This document shows positions 52,401 through 61,725 of a stretch of 64,000 nucleotides of DNA, piece after piece. The position numbers and the translations under genes were made by a program. The stretch covers positions 552,879-616,878 of the forward strand of contig NZ_JAKQZC010000003.1 in NCBI RefSeq assembly GCF_023736115.1, in the 5' to 3' direction. The first letter of the stretch is position 1; each line of letters opens with the position of its first letter. The notes under the pieces are model-generated. The model searched no databases. It had not been told where the DNA came from and worked only from the letters and a program-made list of their open reading frames with translations. The stretch comes from Salinicola avicenniae. Its GTDB lineage: Bacteria; Pseudomonadota; Gammaproteobacteria; Pseudomonadales; Halomonadaceae.

Positions 52401-55400
52401 CGGCCGTGACGCCCTCGGGGCCCGTGACGGAGATCGATTCGACGCCGGTGCCGCTGTCGTCGACGGCCAGCGTACCGGATACCGTCGTGCCCAGATCCGC
52501 TTCGCTGGCGCTGGCCGTGGCGTCGTCGATCGTGGGCGGCGCGGTATCCAGCACGCTGGTGTCAGTCACCGTACCGGTATTGCCGGCGGCGTCGGTGATC
52601 GAGAGGGTGGCGGTCAGCGGGCCGTCGGCCAGCCCACTCAGATCCTGCGCGGCCACACTGACGTTGCCGTTAGCATCGACCGTGATGTCGGCGGTGGCGA
52701 CAACGACACTGCCACCGGCACCGTCGCTGATGGTCAGCCCCGTCACGCTGGCACCGCTCTCGATCTCGCCGCTCAGCGTGACGCTGGTGGCTTCGTCGGC
52801 GCTCAGGATCGCGTCACCGCCGTCGTTGAACTCGATGCTGTTGAAGCCGTCGCCGTTGTCCGGCGCGATCGCGTCAACGATCGCCGTGGCTTCGGGGCTG
52901 GTGTTGCCGGCCGCATCGGTGGCGGTGACATTGACCTCGGTGCCGTCGGTCAGCGCCGGATCGGGCGTGTAGGTCCAGGCACCGGTATCGGGATCGGTCG
53001 CGATATCCTCGGCGATGACGTTACCGTCAGCATCGGTCAGCGTGATCGTGCTGCCGGGCTCGGCGGTACCGTCGATCGTGTCGCCGTTGGTCGGTTCGAT
53101 GACCGGGGCTGCCGGGGCGGCGGTATCCAGCGTCAGCGTAAAGCTCGGGCTCGCCGGCGAGACATTGCCGGCCGCATCGGTCGCCGTCGCGGTGAAGACC
53201 GTATCGCCGTCGGGCAGGGCGTCCGGCGTGAACGTCCAGTTGCCGTCGCCATCGGCAGTCGCGGTGCCGATGGCCGCGCCACCGGCCAGGACCGTGACCG
53301 TGGCGTTGGCCTCGGCCGTGCCGTTCAGCGTCGGCGTGGCATCGTTGGTGCTGTCGCCGTCGGCCAGCGTGCCGGTCGGGTCGACATCGTCGGTGGCGCT
53401 GACGATGGCCGGCGCTGCCGGGTCGCTGACATCGACCGTCACCGGGCCGAGATTGCCGACGTCGCTGAGATTGCCGGCAGCATCGGTCTGGCGGACCTGC
53501 ACATCGCCATCGGCGTAGTCGCCTTCATCCAGCTCGAAGCTGGTGCCGCTGCCGGCACTCCAGGTCGTGCCGCCGTCGGTGGAGTACTCCCAGGTGGCAC
53601 CGTCTTCGAGGCCGCCGACGTTGACGGTGGCATCGCTGGTGATGCCGTCGGCATTATCGACGCCAGTATCCGTCGCGAGCGTCGCGGTGGGCGCCGCCGG
53701 CGCGGTGGCATCGAGCGTGGTGGTGTCGGTGACCGTGCCGGTATTGCCGGCGGCGTCGGTGATCGAGAGGGTGGCGGTCAGCGGGCCGTCGGCCAGCCCA
53801 CTCAGATCCTGCGCGGCGACGCTGACGTTGCCGTTAGCATCGACCGTGATGTCGGCGGTGGCGACAACGACACTGCCACCGGCACCGTCGCTGATGGTCA
53901 GCCCCGTCACGCTGGCACCGCTCTCGATCTCGCCGCTCAGCGTGACGCTGGTGGCTTCGTCGGCGCTCAGGATCGCGTCGCCACCGTCGTTGAACTCGAT
54001 GCTGTTGAAGCCGTCGCCGTTGTCCGGCGCGGTTGCATCAACGATCGCCGTGGCTTCGGGGCTGGTGTTGCCGGCCGTATCGGTGGCGGTGGCATTGACC
54101 TCGGTGCCGTCGTCGAGCGGTGCGCCTGGTGTCACGCTCCAGTTGCCGTCGCCGTCGACCAGCACCGGATCAGCGATCGGATCGCCGTTACCGTCGGTCA
54201 GCGTGATCGTGCTGCCGGGCTCGGCGGTACCGTCGATCGTGTCGCCGTTGGTCGGTTCGATCGTCGGCGTCGCCGGAGCGGCGGTATCCAGCGTCAGCGT
54301 AAAGCTCGGGCTTGCCGGCGAGACATTGCCGGCCGCGTCGGTCGCCGTCGCGGTGAAGACCGCATCGCCTTCGGGCAGGGCGTCCGGCGTGAACGTCCAG
54401 TTGCCGTCGCCATCGGCAGTCGCGGTGCCGATGGCCGCGCCGCCGGCCAGGACCGTGACCGTGGCGTTGGCCTCGGCCGTGCCGTTCAGCGTCGGCGTAG
54501 CATCGTTGGTGCTGTCGCCGTCGGCCAGCGTGCCGGTCGGGTCGACATCGTCGGTGGCGCTGACGATGGCCGGCGCTACCGGGTCGCTGACATCGACCGT
54601 CACCGGGCCGAGATTGCCGACGTCGCTGAGATTGCCGGCAGCATCGGTCTGGCGGACCTGCACATCGCCATCGGCGTAGTCGCCTTCATCCAGCTCGAAG
54701 CTGGTGCCGCTGCCGGTGCTCCAGGTCGTGCCGCCGTCGGTGGAGTACTCCCAGGTGGCACCGTCTTCGAGGCCGCCGACGTTAACGGTGGCATCGCTGG
54801 TGAGGCCGTCACCGATCGTCCCCGTATCCGTTGCCAACGTGGGCGCCGGCGCTGTCGGATTCACGGTGTCGATCGTCAGCGAGAAACCGGCGCTGGTCCC
54901 GGAGAGGTTGCCGGCGGCGTCGGCCGCGGTGGCCGTGAAAGTCGTGTCGCCGTCGCCGAAGGCGTCTTCAGGAGCGGGGGTGAATGTCCAGTTGCCATCG
55001 CCGTCGGCGGTGGTGGTGCCGACGGCCGTGCCGCCGGCCAGTATCGTGACCGTGGCGTTGGCTTCGGCGGTGCCGTTCAGCGTCGGCGTGGCATCGTTGG
55101 TGCTGTCGCCGTCGGCCAGCGTGCCGGTCGGGTCGACGTCGTCCGTGGCGCTATCGATGGTCGGGGCGTCGGGCGTAAGCGTGTCCACGGTCAGCGTGAA
55201 CGGATCACTGCTGTCGGAGGTATTGTTGTTGGCATCCGTCGCCGTGGCGGTGAAGACGGCATTGCCGTCTTCCAGGGCGGTCGAGACGGTGTAGGACCAG
55301 TTCCCCTGACTATCGGCGGTCACCGTAGCCAGCGGGGCACCATTGAGAGAGAGCGCAACGGTGCTACCGGCTTCCGCCATGCCTTGCAGGACGGGCAGGG

Positions 55401-58400
55401 TATCGTTGGTGGTGTCACCGTCGGCCAGATTGCCGGTCTGCGGGTCGACATCGTCGACCGCGAGCTCGATGGTCGGTGCGGCCGGGGGCGTCACGTCGTT
55501 GAGATCCGCGTCCACCTGGGTATCGGTTGACGGTCCGGTGTTGCCCGCCGCATCCGTCGCCGTGGCGCTGATCGTGGCGCCATCGGCAACCGGATCTGCC
55601 GGCGAGAACGACCAGTTGCCCTCGGCACCTGCCGTGGTGGTGCCGAGTTCACCATCGGGGCCGGTCAACGTTATCGTGGCGCCGGCTTCGGCGGTTCCGG
55701 TGATCAGGGTGCCATCGGTATCGTTTAGCGTGGGCGCATCCGGGGCCGCGGTGTCGACGGTCAGCACGAAGGGCGGACTTAGCGGGGACACATTGCCGGC
55801 CGTATCGGTGGCGCGGGCGGTGAAGGTATGATCGCCATCCGCTAGCGCCGCCGTCGTGAACGTCCAATTGCCGTCAACATCGGCGGTAATGATGTCGGGA
55901 AGCGCCGCGCCATCGACGTAGAGCGTAATCGTCGCATTGGCATCCGCGGTCCCGTTGAGCGTCGGGGTGCCGTCGTTGGTGCTGTCGCCATCGGCCAGCG
56001 TCCCGGCCGGGTCGACATCATCGGTCGCCTCGGTGATGCTTGGCACGGCCGGATCGGTGCGGTCGACAGTGACCGGGCCGAGACTACCGATGGCGCTGGT
56101 GTTGCCGGCCACGTCGGTCTGACGAACCTGAATATCGCCGTCTTCGTAGCTCGCCTCATTGAGTTCGAAGCGGTTGCCGCTGCCGGTGATCCAGGTCGTG
56201 CCGCCGTCGGTGGAATACTCCCAGGTAGCACCCGCTTCGAGGCCGCCAACGTCGACGGTGGCATCGCTGGTGATGCCATCGGCGTTATCGATGCCGGTAT
56301 CGGTCGCGAGAGACGGCGTGGGCGCCGCCGGCGCACTCTGATCGACGACGACGGCACCAAGGTCGGTAATGCCGCTCAGATTGCCGGCGACGTCGGCCTG
56401 GCGGACCTGTATGGCGCCCTCGGCATAGGTGCCGGCCGCCAGGTCGAAGCTGTTGCCCGAGCCGTCGATCCAGGTGTCGCCCCCATCCACGCTGTACTGC
56501 CAGGTCGCGTTGACCTCGAGACCGCTGACCGTGACCGTGCCATCGTTGGTAATGCCGTCGTCATTGGTCGCGCCGGTGTCGTTGGTGAGGGTGGCGACAG
56601 GCGCCGTGGGGCTACTGATATCGACGGTCACCGGGCCAAGATTGCCGACCTCGCTGAGATTGCCGGCGGCGTCGGTCTGGCGGACCTGGACGGTGCCATC
56701 GGCGTAGTCGTTCTCGTCCAGCTCGAAGCTGCTGCCGCTGCCGGCGGTCCAGGTCGTGCCGCCGTCGGTGGAGTACTCCCAGGTGGCGCCTTCTTCGAGG
56801 TTGCCGACGTTGACGGTGGCATCGCTGGTGATGCCGTCGGCGTCATCGACGCCGGTATCGGCCGCGAGCGTTGCGGTGGGCGTGGCCGGGGCGGTCGCAT
56901 CGAGCGTGGTGGTATCGGTGACCGTGCCGGTGTTGCCAGCGGCATCGGTGACCGAGAGGGTGGCGGTCAGCTCCCCGTCGGCCAGCCCACTCAGATCCTG
57001 CGCGGCGACGCTGACGTTACCGTCGGCGTCGACGGTAATGTCCGCGAGAGCCACATCGACGCTGCCACCGGCACCATCGCTGATGGTCAGCCCTTCGACG
57101 CTAGCCCCGCTTTCGATGCGGCCGGTTAGCGTCACGCTGCTGGCTTCACCGGCGCTCAAGATCGCGTCGCCGCCGTCGTTGAACAGGAGACTGTTGAAGC
57201 CGTCGCCGTTGTCCGGCGCGGTGGCGTCAACGATCGCCGTGGCTTCGGGGCTGGTGTTGCCGGCCGCATCGGTGGCGGTGGCATTGACCTCGGTGCCGTC
57301 GGTCAGCGCCGGATCGGGCGTGTAGGTCCAGGCACCGGTATCGGGGTCTGTCGCGATATCCTCGGCGATGACGTTACCGTCAGCGTCGGTCAGCGTCACC
57401 GTACTGCCGGGCTCGGCGGTGCCGTCGATCGTCTCGCCATTGGTCGGTTCGATGACCGGGGCTGCCGGGGCGGTGGTGTCGAAGGTGAGCGTAAAGGTTG
57501 GGCTCGTCGGGGAGACATTGCCGGCCGCGTCGGTCGCCGTCGCGGTGAAGTCGGTCTCACCACCGGTCAGCTGGTCGCCTTCATCCGTGGCGAACTGCCA
57601 ATCGCCATTGGCGTCGGCGGTGACCGAGCCCAGTTCCCGGCCATCGGCGAAGACCGTGACGATGGCATTGGCCTCGGCCGTGCCGACCAGTGTCGGCGTG
57701 ATGTCGTTCGAGGGATCGCCGTTGTCGATAGGGCCGGCGGGGGGCACATCATCCTCGGCCCCATCGATGACCGGCGCCTCGGGCGCACTGATATCGATGG
57801 TCACCGGGCCAAGATTGCCGACCTCGCTGAGATTGCCGGCGGCGTCGGTCTGGCGGACCTGGACCGTGCCATCGGCGTAGTCGTTCTCGTCCAGCTCGAA
57901 GCTGCTGCCGCTGCCGGCCGTCCAGGTCGTGCCGCCGTCGGTGGAGTACTCCCAGGTGGCGCCTTCTTCGAGGTTGCCGACGTTGACGGTGGCATCGCTG
58001 GTGATGCCGTCGGCGTCATCGACGCCGGTATCGGCCGCGAGCGTTGCGGTGGGCGTGGCCGGGGCGGTCGCATCGAGCGTGGTGGTATCGGTGACCGTGC
58101 CGGTGTTGCCAGCGGCATCGGTGACCGAGAGGGTGGCGGTCAGCTCCCCGTCGGCCAGCCCACTCAGATCCTGCGCGGCGACGCTGACGTTGCCGTTGGC
58201 ATCGACCGTGATATCCGCGGTATCGACAACCACACTGCCGCCGGCGCTATCGCTGATGGTCAGCCCTTCGACGCTGGCCCCGCTTTCGATGCGGCCGGTT
58301 AGCGTCACGCTGCCGACTTCGTCGGCGCTCAGGATCGCGTCGCCGCCGTCGTCGAACAGGATGCGGTTGTCATCAGCGTTGGGTGCCGAGGCATCCAGTG

Positions 58401-60117
58401 TCAGCGTGAAGCCTGGGCTTGCGGGCGAGACATTGCCGGCGGCGTCCGTCGCGGTGGCGGTAAAGGTAACGTCGCTTTCATCGAGAGGATCCGGTGTGAA
58501 GGTCCAATTGCCGTCGCCATCGGCGGTCACACTGCCGATCACGGTGCCGTCGGCCGAAATGGTGACCGTGCTGTTGGCTTCGGCGGTGCCGTTTAGCGTC
58601 GGCGTTCTATCGTTGGTTGCCTCACCGTCGGCCAGGGTGCCGGTCGGGTCGACGTCGTCCGTGGCGCTGTCGATGGTCGGTACATCGGGCGGTACGGTAT
58701 CCACGTTGAGGGCGTAACTGTTACTCGGCGCGGACTCCAGGCCATTGGGATCGGTAGAGGTAGCGCGGAACGTCCTCGTCCCATCCAGCAGGCGAGTATC
58801 GATGCGTAAACTCCAGCTACCGAAGTTGTCGGCCTGCGTCTCGCCGATCATGACGTCGTCCGCCCAGACCTGTACCAGGTTCGTCGCCTCGGCCGTGCCT
58901 TGCAGGGTGGGATTCGGGTCGTTGGTGATGCCGCCATCCTCGACTTCCCCGGTCACCGGCTCGGTGGCGTCGATGGACGTGATGATGACCGGTTCGGCGG
59001 GTGGCAGCGTATCTTCCAGGTCGGCGTCGACCGTGGCAGTGCTGGATGGACTCGTATTGCCCGCCGCATCGTTCGCTACGGCTGTGAAGGTGCTGCCGTC
59101 CCCCAGCGGCGTGTCGGGGGCGTAGGACCAATTGCCGTTGGGGTCTGCCGTGACGCTGGCCAAGGTGCCGTCATCATTGCTCAGCGTGACACTGCTGCCA
59201 GGCTCGGCCGTGCCCGTGAGAATGTCACCATCGGTCGGGTTGAGCGTGGGGGCGGCGGGAGACGCGAGATCGACCGTCACCGGACCGAGTGAAGATGTTG
59301 GCCCGGTGTTGCCGGCGGCATCGGTCTGGCGTACCTGCACCTCGCCATCGGCGTAGTCGCCTTCGTTCAGCTCGAAGCTATTGCCCGATCCCGCCTGCCA
59401 GGTAGCGCCGCCGTCGGCGGAGTACTCCCAGGTGGCACCGGCTTCGAGATTGCCGACATTGACGGTGGCGTCATTGGTGATGCCATCGGTGTCGTCGTTG
59501 CCCGTGTCGGCGGCCAGTGCGATGGAAGGAGATGCAGGTGGCGTCGTATCTCCATTATCGTCGCCGCCGTCATCGCCGCCGTCATCGCCGCCGTCATCGC
59601 CGCCGTCATCGCCGTTGTCAACGGGCGGCGGCGTCCCATCGTCACCTCCGCCTCCTCCGCCGCCACCCCCTCCGGCTACCGCACCGGCTGCGAGTACGCC
59701 GCCGCCGATAGCGGCCCAGCCCAACGGGGAGATCCCGAAGTCGCTACCGCCTTGGGTAGCCGCTGCCTCGAAGACACCGAACTGCTCTTGCGGAATGTAG
59801 TCGACCGGTACGACGCCGCCGCTGGTGGAGCCAAGATCGGCCCAGATGAGTTCCTGGTCCTCACCGGTGAGATACAGCTGGCTGGTGGCTCCTCCATCGA
59901 CCTCGTAGAAGTCCGTGATGCGTATGATCTGGCCGTCGGTCGTCTGCACCAGAAGGTCGTCGCCATCCCTTGTCATCGCCTGAACGGTGTCGGGAGAGAG
60001 GCTCAACAGCACATGGCGGGGCTGGGACAGTTCAATGACGCCGTTGGTGGACAGCGCCTGAGCGGGTGCGTCCACCACGTTTTCATTGGGGGCACTGATC
60101 TTGAAGGAAATGGCCAT
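49462..60117 (-). CDS. Giant BapA/LapF-like type I-secreted RTX adhesin (3551 aa)
   Basis: A surface adhesin exported by the three downstream genes. Residues 1-150 match the BapA prefix-like domain (beta-rich, LLVQTTDGQIIRITDFYEVDGG), ending in a ten-Gly run and a DDGG repeat linker. About residues 190-2540 are tandem bacterial Ig-like domains of 85-100 residues (A.P....A.DDVDPTGTLADGDSTND type). A VCBS/T1SS-143-like segment follows (about 2540-2770). Next comes a SLLG module with RTX repeats GGxGNDxLxGG (about 2959-3022) and a VCA0849-type secretion-target domain (about 3015-3135) that is internal. A second SLLG module and RTX block (about 3375-3442) then lead to another C-terminus. It probably mediates attachment and biofilm; calcium should stabilise the RTX parts. 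No LapG/LapD genes are nearby. Confidence 0.93.
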   Translation of the reverse strand: MAISFKISAPNENVVDAPAQALSTNGVIELSQPRHVLLSLSPDTVQAMTRDGDDLLVQTTDGQIIRITDFYEVDGGATSQLYLTGEDQELIWADLGSTSGGVVPVDYIPQEQFGVFEAAATQGGSDFGISPLGWAAIGGGVLAAGAVAGGGGGGGGGGDDGTPPPVDNGDDGGDDGGDDGGDDGGDDNGDTTPPASPSIALAADTGNDDTDGITNDATVNVGNLEAGATWEYSADGGATWQAGSGNSFELNEGDYADGEVQVRQTDAAGNTGPTSSLGPVTVDLASPAAPTLNPTDGDILTGTAEPGSSVTLSNDDGTLASVTADPNGNWSYAPDTPLGDGSTFTAVANDAAGNTSPSSTATVDADLEDTLPPAEPVIITSIDATEPVTGEVEDGGITNDPNPTLQGTAEATNLVQVWADDVMIGETQADNFGSWSLRIDTRLLDGTRTFRATSTDPNGLESAPSNSYALNVDTVPPDVPTIDSATDDVDPTGTLADGEATNDRTPTLNGTAEANSTVTISADGTVIGSVTADGDGNWTFTPDPLDESDVTFTATATDAAGNVSPASPGFTLTLDASAPNADDNRILFDDGGDAILSADEVGSVTLTGRIESGASVEGLTISDSAGGSVVVDTADITVDANGNVSVAAQDLSGLADGELTATLSVTDAAGNTGTVTDTTTLDATAPATPTATLAADTGVDDADGITSDATVNVGNLEEGATWEYSTDGGTTWTAGSGSSFELDENDYADGTVQVRQTDAAGNLSEVGNLGPVTIDISAPEAPVIDGAEDDVPPAGPIDNGDPSNDITPTLVGTAEANAIVTVFADGRELGSVTADANGDWQFATDEGDQLTGGETDFTATATDAAGNVSPTSPTFTLTFDTTAPAAPVIEPTNGETIDGTAEPGSTVTLTDADGNVIAEDIATDPDTGAWTYTPDPALTDGTEVNATATDAAGNTSPEATAIVDATAPDNGDGFNSLLFNDGGDAILSAGEASSVTLTGRIESGASVEGLTISDGAGGSVDVALADITVDADGNVSVAAQDLSGLADGELTATLSVTDAAGNTGTVTDTTTLDATAPATPTATLAADTGVDDADGITSDATVNVGNLEEGATWEYSTDGGTTWTAGSGSSFELDENDYADGTVQVRQTDAAGNLSEVGNLGPVTVDISSPTAPVATLTNDTGATNDDGITNDGTVTVSGLEVNATWQYSVDGGDTWIDGSGNSFDLAAGTYAEGAIQVRQADVAGNLSGITDLGAVVVDQSAPAAPTPSLATDTGIDNADGITSDATVDVGGLEAGATWEYSTDGGTTWITGSGNRFELNEASYEDGDIQVRQTDVAGNTSAIGSLGPVTVDRTDPAVPSITEATDDVDPAGTLADGDSTNDGTPTLNGTADANATITLYVDGAALPDIITADVDGNWTFTTAALADGDHTFTARATDTAGNVSPLSPPFVLTVDTAAPDAPTLNDTDGTLITGTAEAGATITLTGPDGELGTTTAGAEGNWSFSPADPVADGATISATATDAAGNTGPSTDTQVDADLNDVTPPAAPTIELAVDDVDPQTGNLADGDTTNDTLPVLQGMAEAGSTVALSLNGAPLATVTADSQGNWSYTVSTALEDGNAVFTATATDANNNTSDSSDPFTLTVDTLTPDAPTIDSATDDVDPTGTLADGDSTNDATPTLNGTAEANATVTILAGGTAVGTTTADGDGNWTFTPAPEDAFGDGDTTFTATAADAAGNLSGTSAGFSLTIDTVNPTAPAPTLATDTGTIGDGLTSDATVNVGGLEDGATWEYSTDGGTTWSTGSGTSFELDEGDYADGDVQVRQTDAAGNLSDVGNLGPVTVDVSDPVAPAIVSATDDVDPTGTLADGDSTNDATPTLNGTAEANATVTVLAGGAAIGTATADGDGNWTFTPDALPEGDAVFTATATDAAGNVSPASPSFTLTLDTAAPATPTIEPTNGDTIDGTAEPGSTITLTDGNGDPIADPVLVDGDGNWSVTPGAPLDDGTEVNATATDTAGNTSPEATAIVDATAPDNGDGFNSIEFNDGGDAILSADEATSVTLSGEIESGASVTGLTISDGAGGSVVVATADITVDANGNVSVAAQDLSGLADGPLTATLSITDAAGNTGTVTDTTTLDATAPAAPTATLATDTGVDNADGITSDATVNVGGLEDGATWEYSTDGGTTWSAGSGTSFELDEGDYADGDVQVRQTDAAGNLSDVGNLGPVTVDVSDPAAPAIVSATDDVDPTGTLADGDSTNDATPTLNGTAEANATVTVLAGGAAIGTATADGDGNWTFTPDALPDGDTVFTATATDAAGNVSPASPSFTLTLDTAAPAAPVIEPTNGDTIDGTAEPGSTITLTDADGNVIAEDIATDPDTGAWTYTPDPALTDGTEVNVTATDAAGNTSPEATAIVDAIAPDNGDGFNSIEFNDGGDAILSADEATSVTLSGEIESGASVTGLTISDGAGGSVVVATADITVDANGNVSVAAQDLSGLADGPLTATLSITDAAGNTGTVTDTSVLDTAPPTIDDATASASEADLGTTVSGTLAVDDSGTGVESISVTGPEGVTAGGVGVTWSGSFSNDTYTLTGTANGTTVATLTVGTAGAYTFTQSQALDHPLAGADLLALGFDVTATDGLGNASTAELTINLTDDVPVAAQPAFFEIDTDAATASGSFVESYGADGGHVSQLTIDGYTFNYDPDADSVSATGSSELVVAFEESDYNSATGDLTIRTVKGETLTVNMLTGEYDYDASGANLLDPEEEVAPEANLGTDSSLLGLVGADALGVIDLSQQQAFGATDANNDITQVTISLSGVSLSLSQLTNLLGLSDDAGMFSASTDLAESLGITFDNDNGLTLLDNSASITITATDGGTIDNQKLNEFLGSIYFNGGTLDLSLLGTWTIEAEDARGVTSTASSSDLADLNLLEGLLSSEAPDYLLEGTDSEDAITGTTGDDRLYGYGGNDTLNGGEGNDLLRGGAGNDTLNGGSGNDLLIGGAGNDILTGGTGNDVFRWEEGHQGSVGSPAADTITDFNASRVSSGGDILDLGNLLQGEGRIGRNAGNLSNYLHFALLAGATVIYISSTGAFASGDSAADKQAQADQTITLTGVDLTAAGATDTAIIESLLTNGNLIVDDASADTDLSGSVSTEVDAVISDNDGDTAGTSAEFDSTGEPTPPPNPDNVAPVVQANSASLLGIAGVDLLGLIDFNDQDFFAADADGNLQSITIAYRPLLGVNLTALEFTASQAMADELGLSLTFDSDPGLLGLVAPSASVTLTAADGGTMDNLAVNELLATIVFADTDGVLGLDANLQLALLDATTITATDSDGRSATDSLGDLADIDALNTLLGENDNLIEGTTANDTLGDSSETASQRLYGYAGNDTLNGGDGNDLLRGGAGDDMLNGGAGNDLLIDGNGADTFNGGAGDDLMVTSGTGFAAIDGGDGFDTLLLDGGIDLDLVNDALGSISNIERLDLGRGDGNSTATLSAEDVSAMTDEDNLLQVTGDEQDTLNVQGATLDGSLSLGGTVYDQYTFGDTTLQVEQNTVAVET
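52560..54809 (-). repeat. 1164-base near-identical duplication in the adhesin gene
   Basis: The block 52560-53645 recurs at 53724-54809 (offset 1164 bases, 388 codons), covering about four Ig-like domains with long identical runs. An internal piece (around 52940-53020 against 54104-54184) differs, showing mosaic exchange. Confidence 0.8.
56628..58340 (-). repeat. 1173-base duplication in the adhesin gene
   Basis: The block 56628-57165 recurs at 57801-58338 (offset 1173 bases, 391 codons), again nearly identical over long runs, including the ESGASVEGLTISD domain. Confidence 0.75.
59563..59610. repeat. 12-base tandem repeat (DDGG linker)
   Basis: GCCGCCGTCATC repeats four times exactly, with a degenerate fifth copy. 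On the coding strand it encodes the (DDGG)n linker after the BapA prefix domain. Confidence 0.9.
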
Positions 60118-60604
60118 GATGACGCCTCCCGAAAGTAACAGATTAGATACAAGGCGATAGGTATTTGAATCTCTGTTTACTCAAATCGCCTGAAATCTCC
60201 AATGTTTTTCAGGGATAGGGGAGCGAGCATTTTATTGCAATATGTAATTTGGTGGTTTTCTTTTCTAATTGTGTCTGATTATTTTTACCCTTTTATATCA
60301 ATGGCTTGTGATTCTTCATCTTTGGTTTGTCATCCTCTGGAAAAGAGGATTCTAAGTAAAATTAATATTATTTTAAATATATATACCTTTAAATTGTCAT
60401 AGGTTGTCGCTAAGTGGTTGTGTGACAACAAGTCTCGATAGGAAAAGACGTTATCTCTTTGTTGGAACTGCTAGAAAAGTCCGCCTCGTACCGATCGAAA
60501 TTTCCTCCGATTGCGCGGGAAAAGACGAAAAGGCGGCCCGGCGCCGGTTGGAATTGCTGCGAGGCATCGCAATAATGAGAATTCAAACGGCAGGGAGCCC
60601 TCGC
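60118..60604. promoter_or_regulatory. AT-rich regulatory region between adhesin and nudF
   Basis: 487 bases between divergent genes. The stretch 60180-60420 is extremely AT-rich for this genome (runs such as AATATTATTTTAAATATATATA, shown in part) and contains the hairpin ATCCTCT-GGAA-AGAGGAT (60332-60350). It probably holds the adhesin promoter and looks like a target of an H-NS/MvaT-type silencer. No gene is seen; the open frame from 60404 is an upstream extension of nudF. Confidence 0.5.
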
Positions 60605-61231
60605 ATGACGGCACGGATCGATCCGCTTCAACGCTACGGCGCCGCCGACCTGGAGAGAATCGAGGATCGAGCGCTTTACTCCGGCTTTTTCGATTTGCAG
60701 CTTCGGCGTTTCCGCCATCGTCGTTTCGATGGCGAGTGGAGCGAGGCGGTCGATCGGGAAGTGCATGTTCGTCGGGACGCGGTCGGCGTACTACTCTACG
60801 ATCCGGACCGGGACCAGGTTGTACTAGTCGAGCAGGTTCGGGCGGGGGCGCTCGAGGACTGCACATCGCCCTGGAAACTGGAGCCGGTTGCCGGCCTGGT
60901 GGAGCCTGGCGAGACAGCGGCCGAGGTGGCTCGGCGCGAGGCGCTCGAGGAGGCAGGCTGCGAGATCCGAGAGCTGATCGAGCTCCACACCTACTACCCC
61001 AGCCCCGGCGCCTGCTCCGAGCAGGTCACGCTGTTCTGTGGTTTGATCGATAGCCGCGGCGCAGGTGGCGTGCATGGTCTGGAGGAAGAACACGAGGATA
61101 TTCTGGTTCATGCGATCCCGTTCCCGGAAGCCTGGGACCGGTTGATGGCGGGCCAGTTGGATAACGCCATGGCGTTGATCGGCTTCTACTGGCTGTCGCG
61201 TGAGCGCGCGGCGCTGAGAGTCGGTGCCTAG
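60605..61231 (+). CDS. nudF: ADP-ribose diphosphatase NudF
   Basis: A 208-residue Nudix hydrolase that splits ADP-ribose to AMP and ribose 5-phosphate. The Nudix box runs from GLVEPGETAAEVARREALEEAG (about residues 98-119, in part), with the family segment YYPSPGACSEQVTLFCGLID after it. Length equals E. coli NudF (209), which fixes the ATG at 60605; another ATG at 60575 is possible. It begins a three-gene run (nudF, a yqiB-like gene, cpdA) in the same order as near tolC/parE in enteric bacteria. Confidence 0.93.
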   Translation: MTARIDPLQRYGAADLERIEDRALYSGFFDLQLRRFRHRRFDGEWSEAVDREVHVRRDAVGVLLYDPDRDQVVLVEQVRAGALEDCTSPWKLEPVAGLVEPGETAAEVARREALEEAGCEIRELIELHTYYPSPGACSEQVTLFCGLIDSRGAGGVHGLEEEHEDILVHAIPFPEAWDRLMAGQLDNAMALIGFYWLSRERAALRVGA

Positions 61232-61278
61232 CGCAGCCATTATGTGGTGCGCTCGACGTCATGTGCCAGGAGAGACGA

Positions 61279-61725
61279 ATGGTAAAGACTGCATACGTTA
61301 CCGATCTCAAGACGCTGCAGGCAGAGTGCAGCGGCAACTACCTTCGGTTGTGCCGGCTGGTCATGGATATGGCGCCGGGCGAGTTGAAGGAGGTGCCGCT
61401 CGCCGGAGAGCACGCGCGTTTTGGTACGCTCTGGCTGGAGGTGCTGGAACAGGCACCCTACACAACGATAGCCCGTGTCTCGCAGACCGGTGTGCTGGAT
61501 GGGTTTATCGACTCCCCGCGCATGACCGTGCACCTGTACCACGACGCCAATATGGCAGAGGTGACGGGATTTCAGCGTCAGCGCCATTTTCAGGGGCGCT
61601 ACCGTTACCCCAACCCGCATATGCACCAGCCTGACGAGAAGCTGCAGCTCAATCGGTTTCTCGGTGAGTGGCTCCAGCACGGACTGGCCCACGGGCACGC
61701 TGCCAACGTACCGGAAACGCCCTGA
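61279..61725 (+). CDS. YqiB-like DUF1249 protein
   Basis: A 148-residue protein of the DUF1249 (YqiB) family. Recognisable segments are YVTDLKTLQAECSGNYLRLCRL, the MTVHLYHDANMAEVTGFQRQRHFQGRYRYPNP block (in part) and HQPDEKLQLNRFLGEWL. It is cytosolic and has no established function, but in many gammaproteobacteria it lies between nudF and cpdA, as here. CAGGAGAG precedes ATG 61279 at good spacing, so the ATG at 61261 is not preferred. Its stop overlaps the cpdA start by one base. Confidence 0.92.
   Translation: MVKTAYVTDLKTLQAECSGNYLRLCRLVMDMAPGELKEVPLAGEHARFGTLWLEVLEQAPYTTIARVSQTGVLDGFIDSPRMTVHLYHDANMAEVTGFQRQRHFQGRYRYPNPHMHQPDEKLQLNRFLGEWLQHGLAHGHAANVPETP

Noticed and set aside
52276..55530. 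1084-codon plus-strand open frame inside the adhesin gene
   Set aside because: It is a shadow of the Gly/Asp/Thr-rich repeats; the repeated pattern tracks the Ig-like domains on the other strand and no start signal exists.
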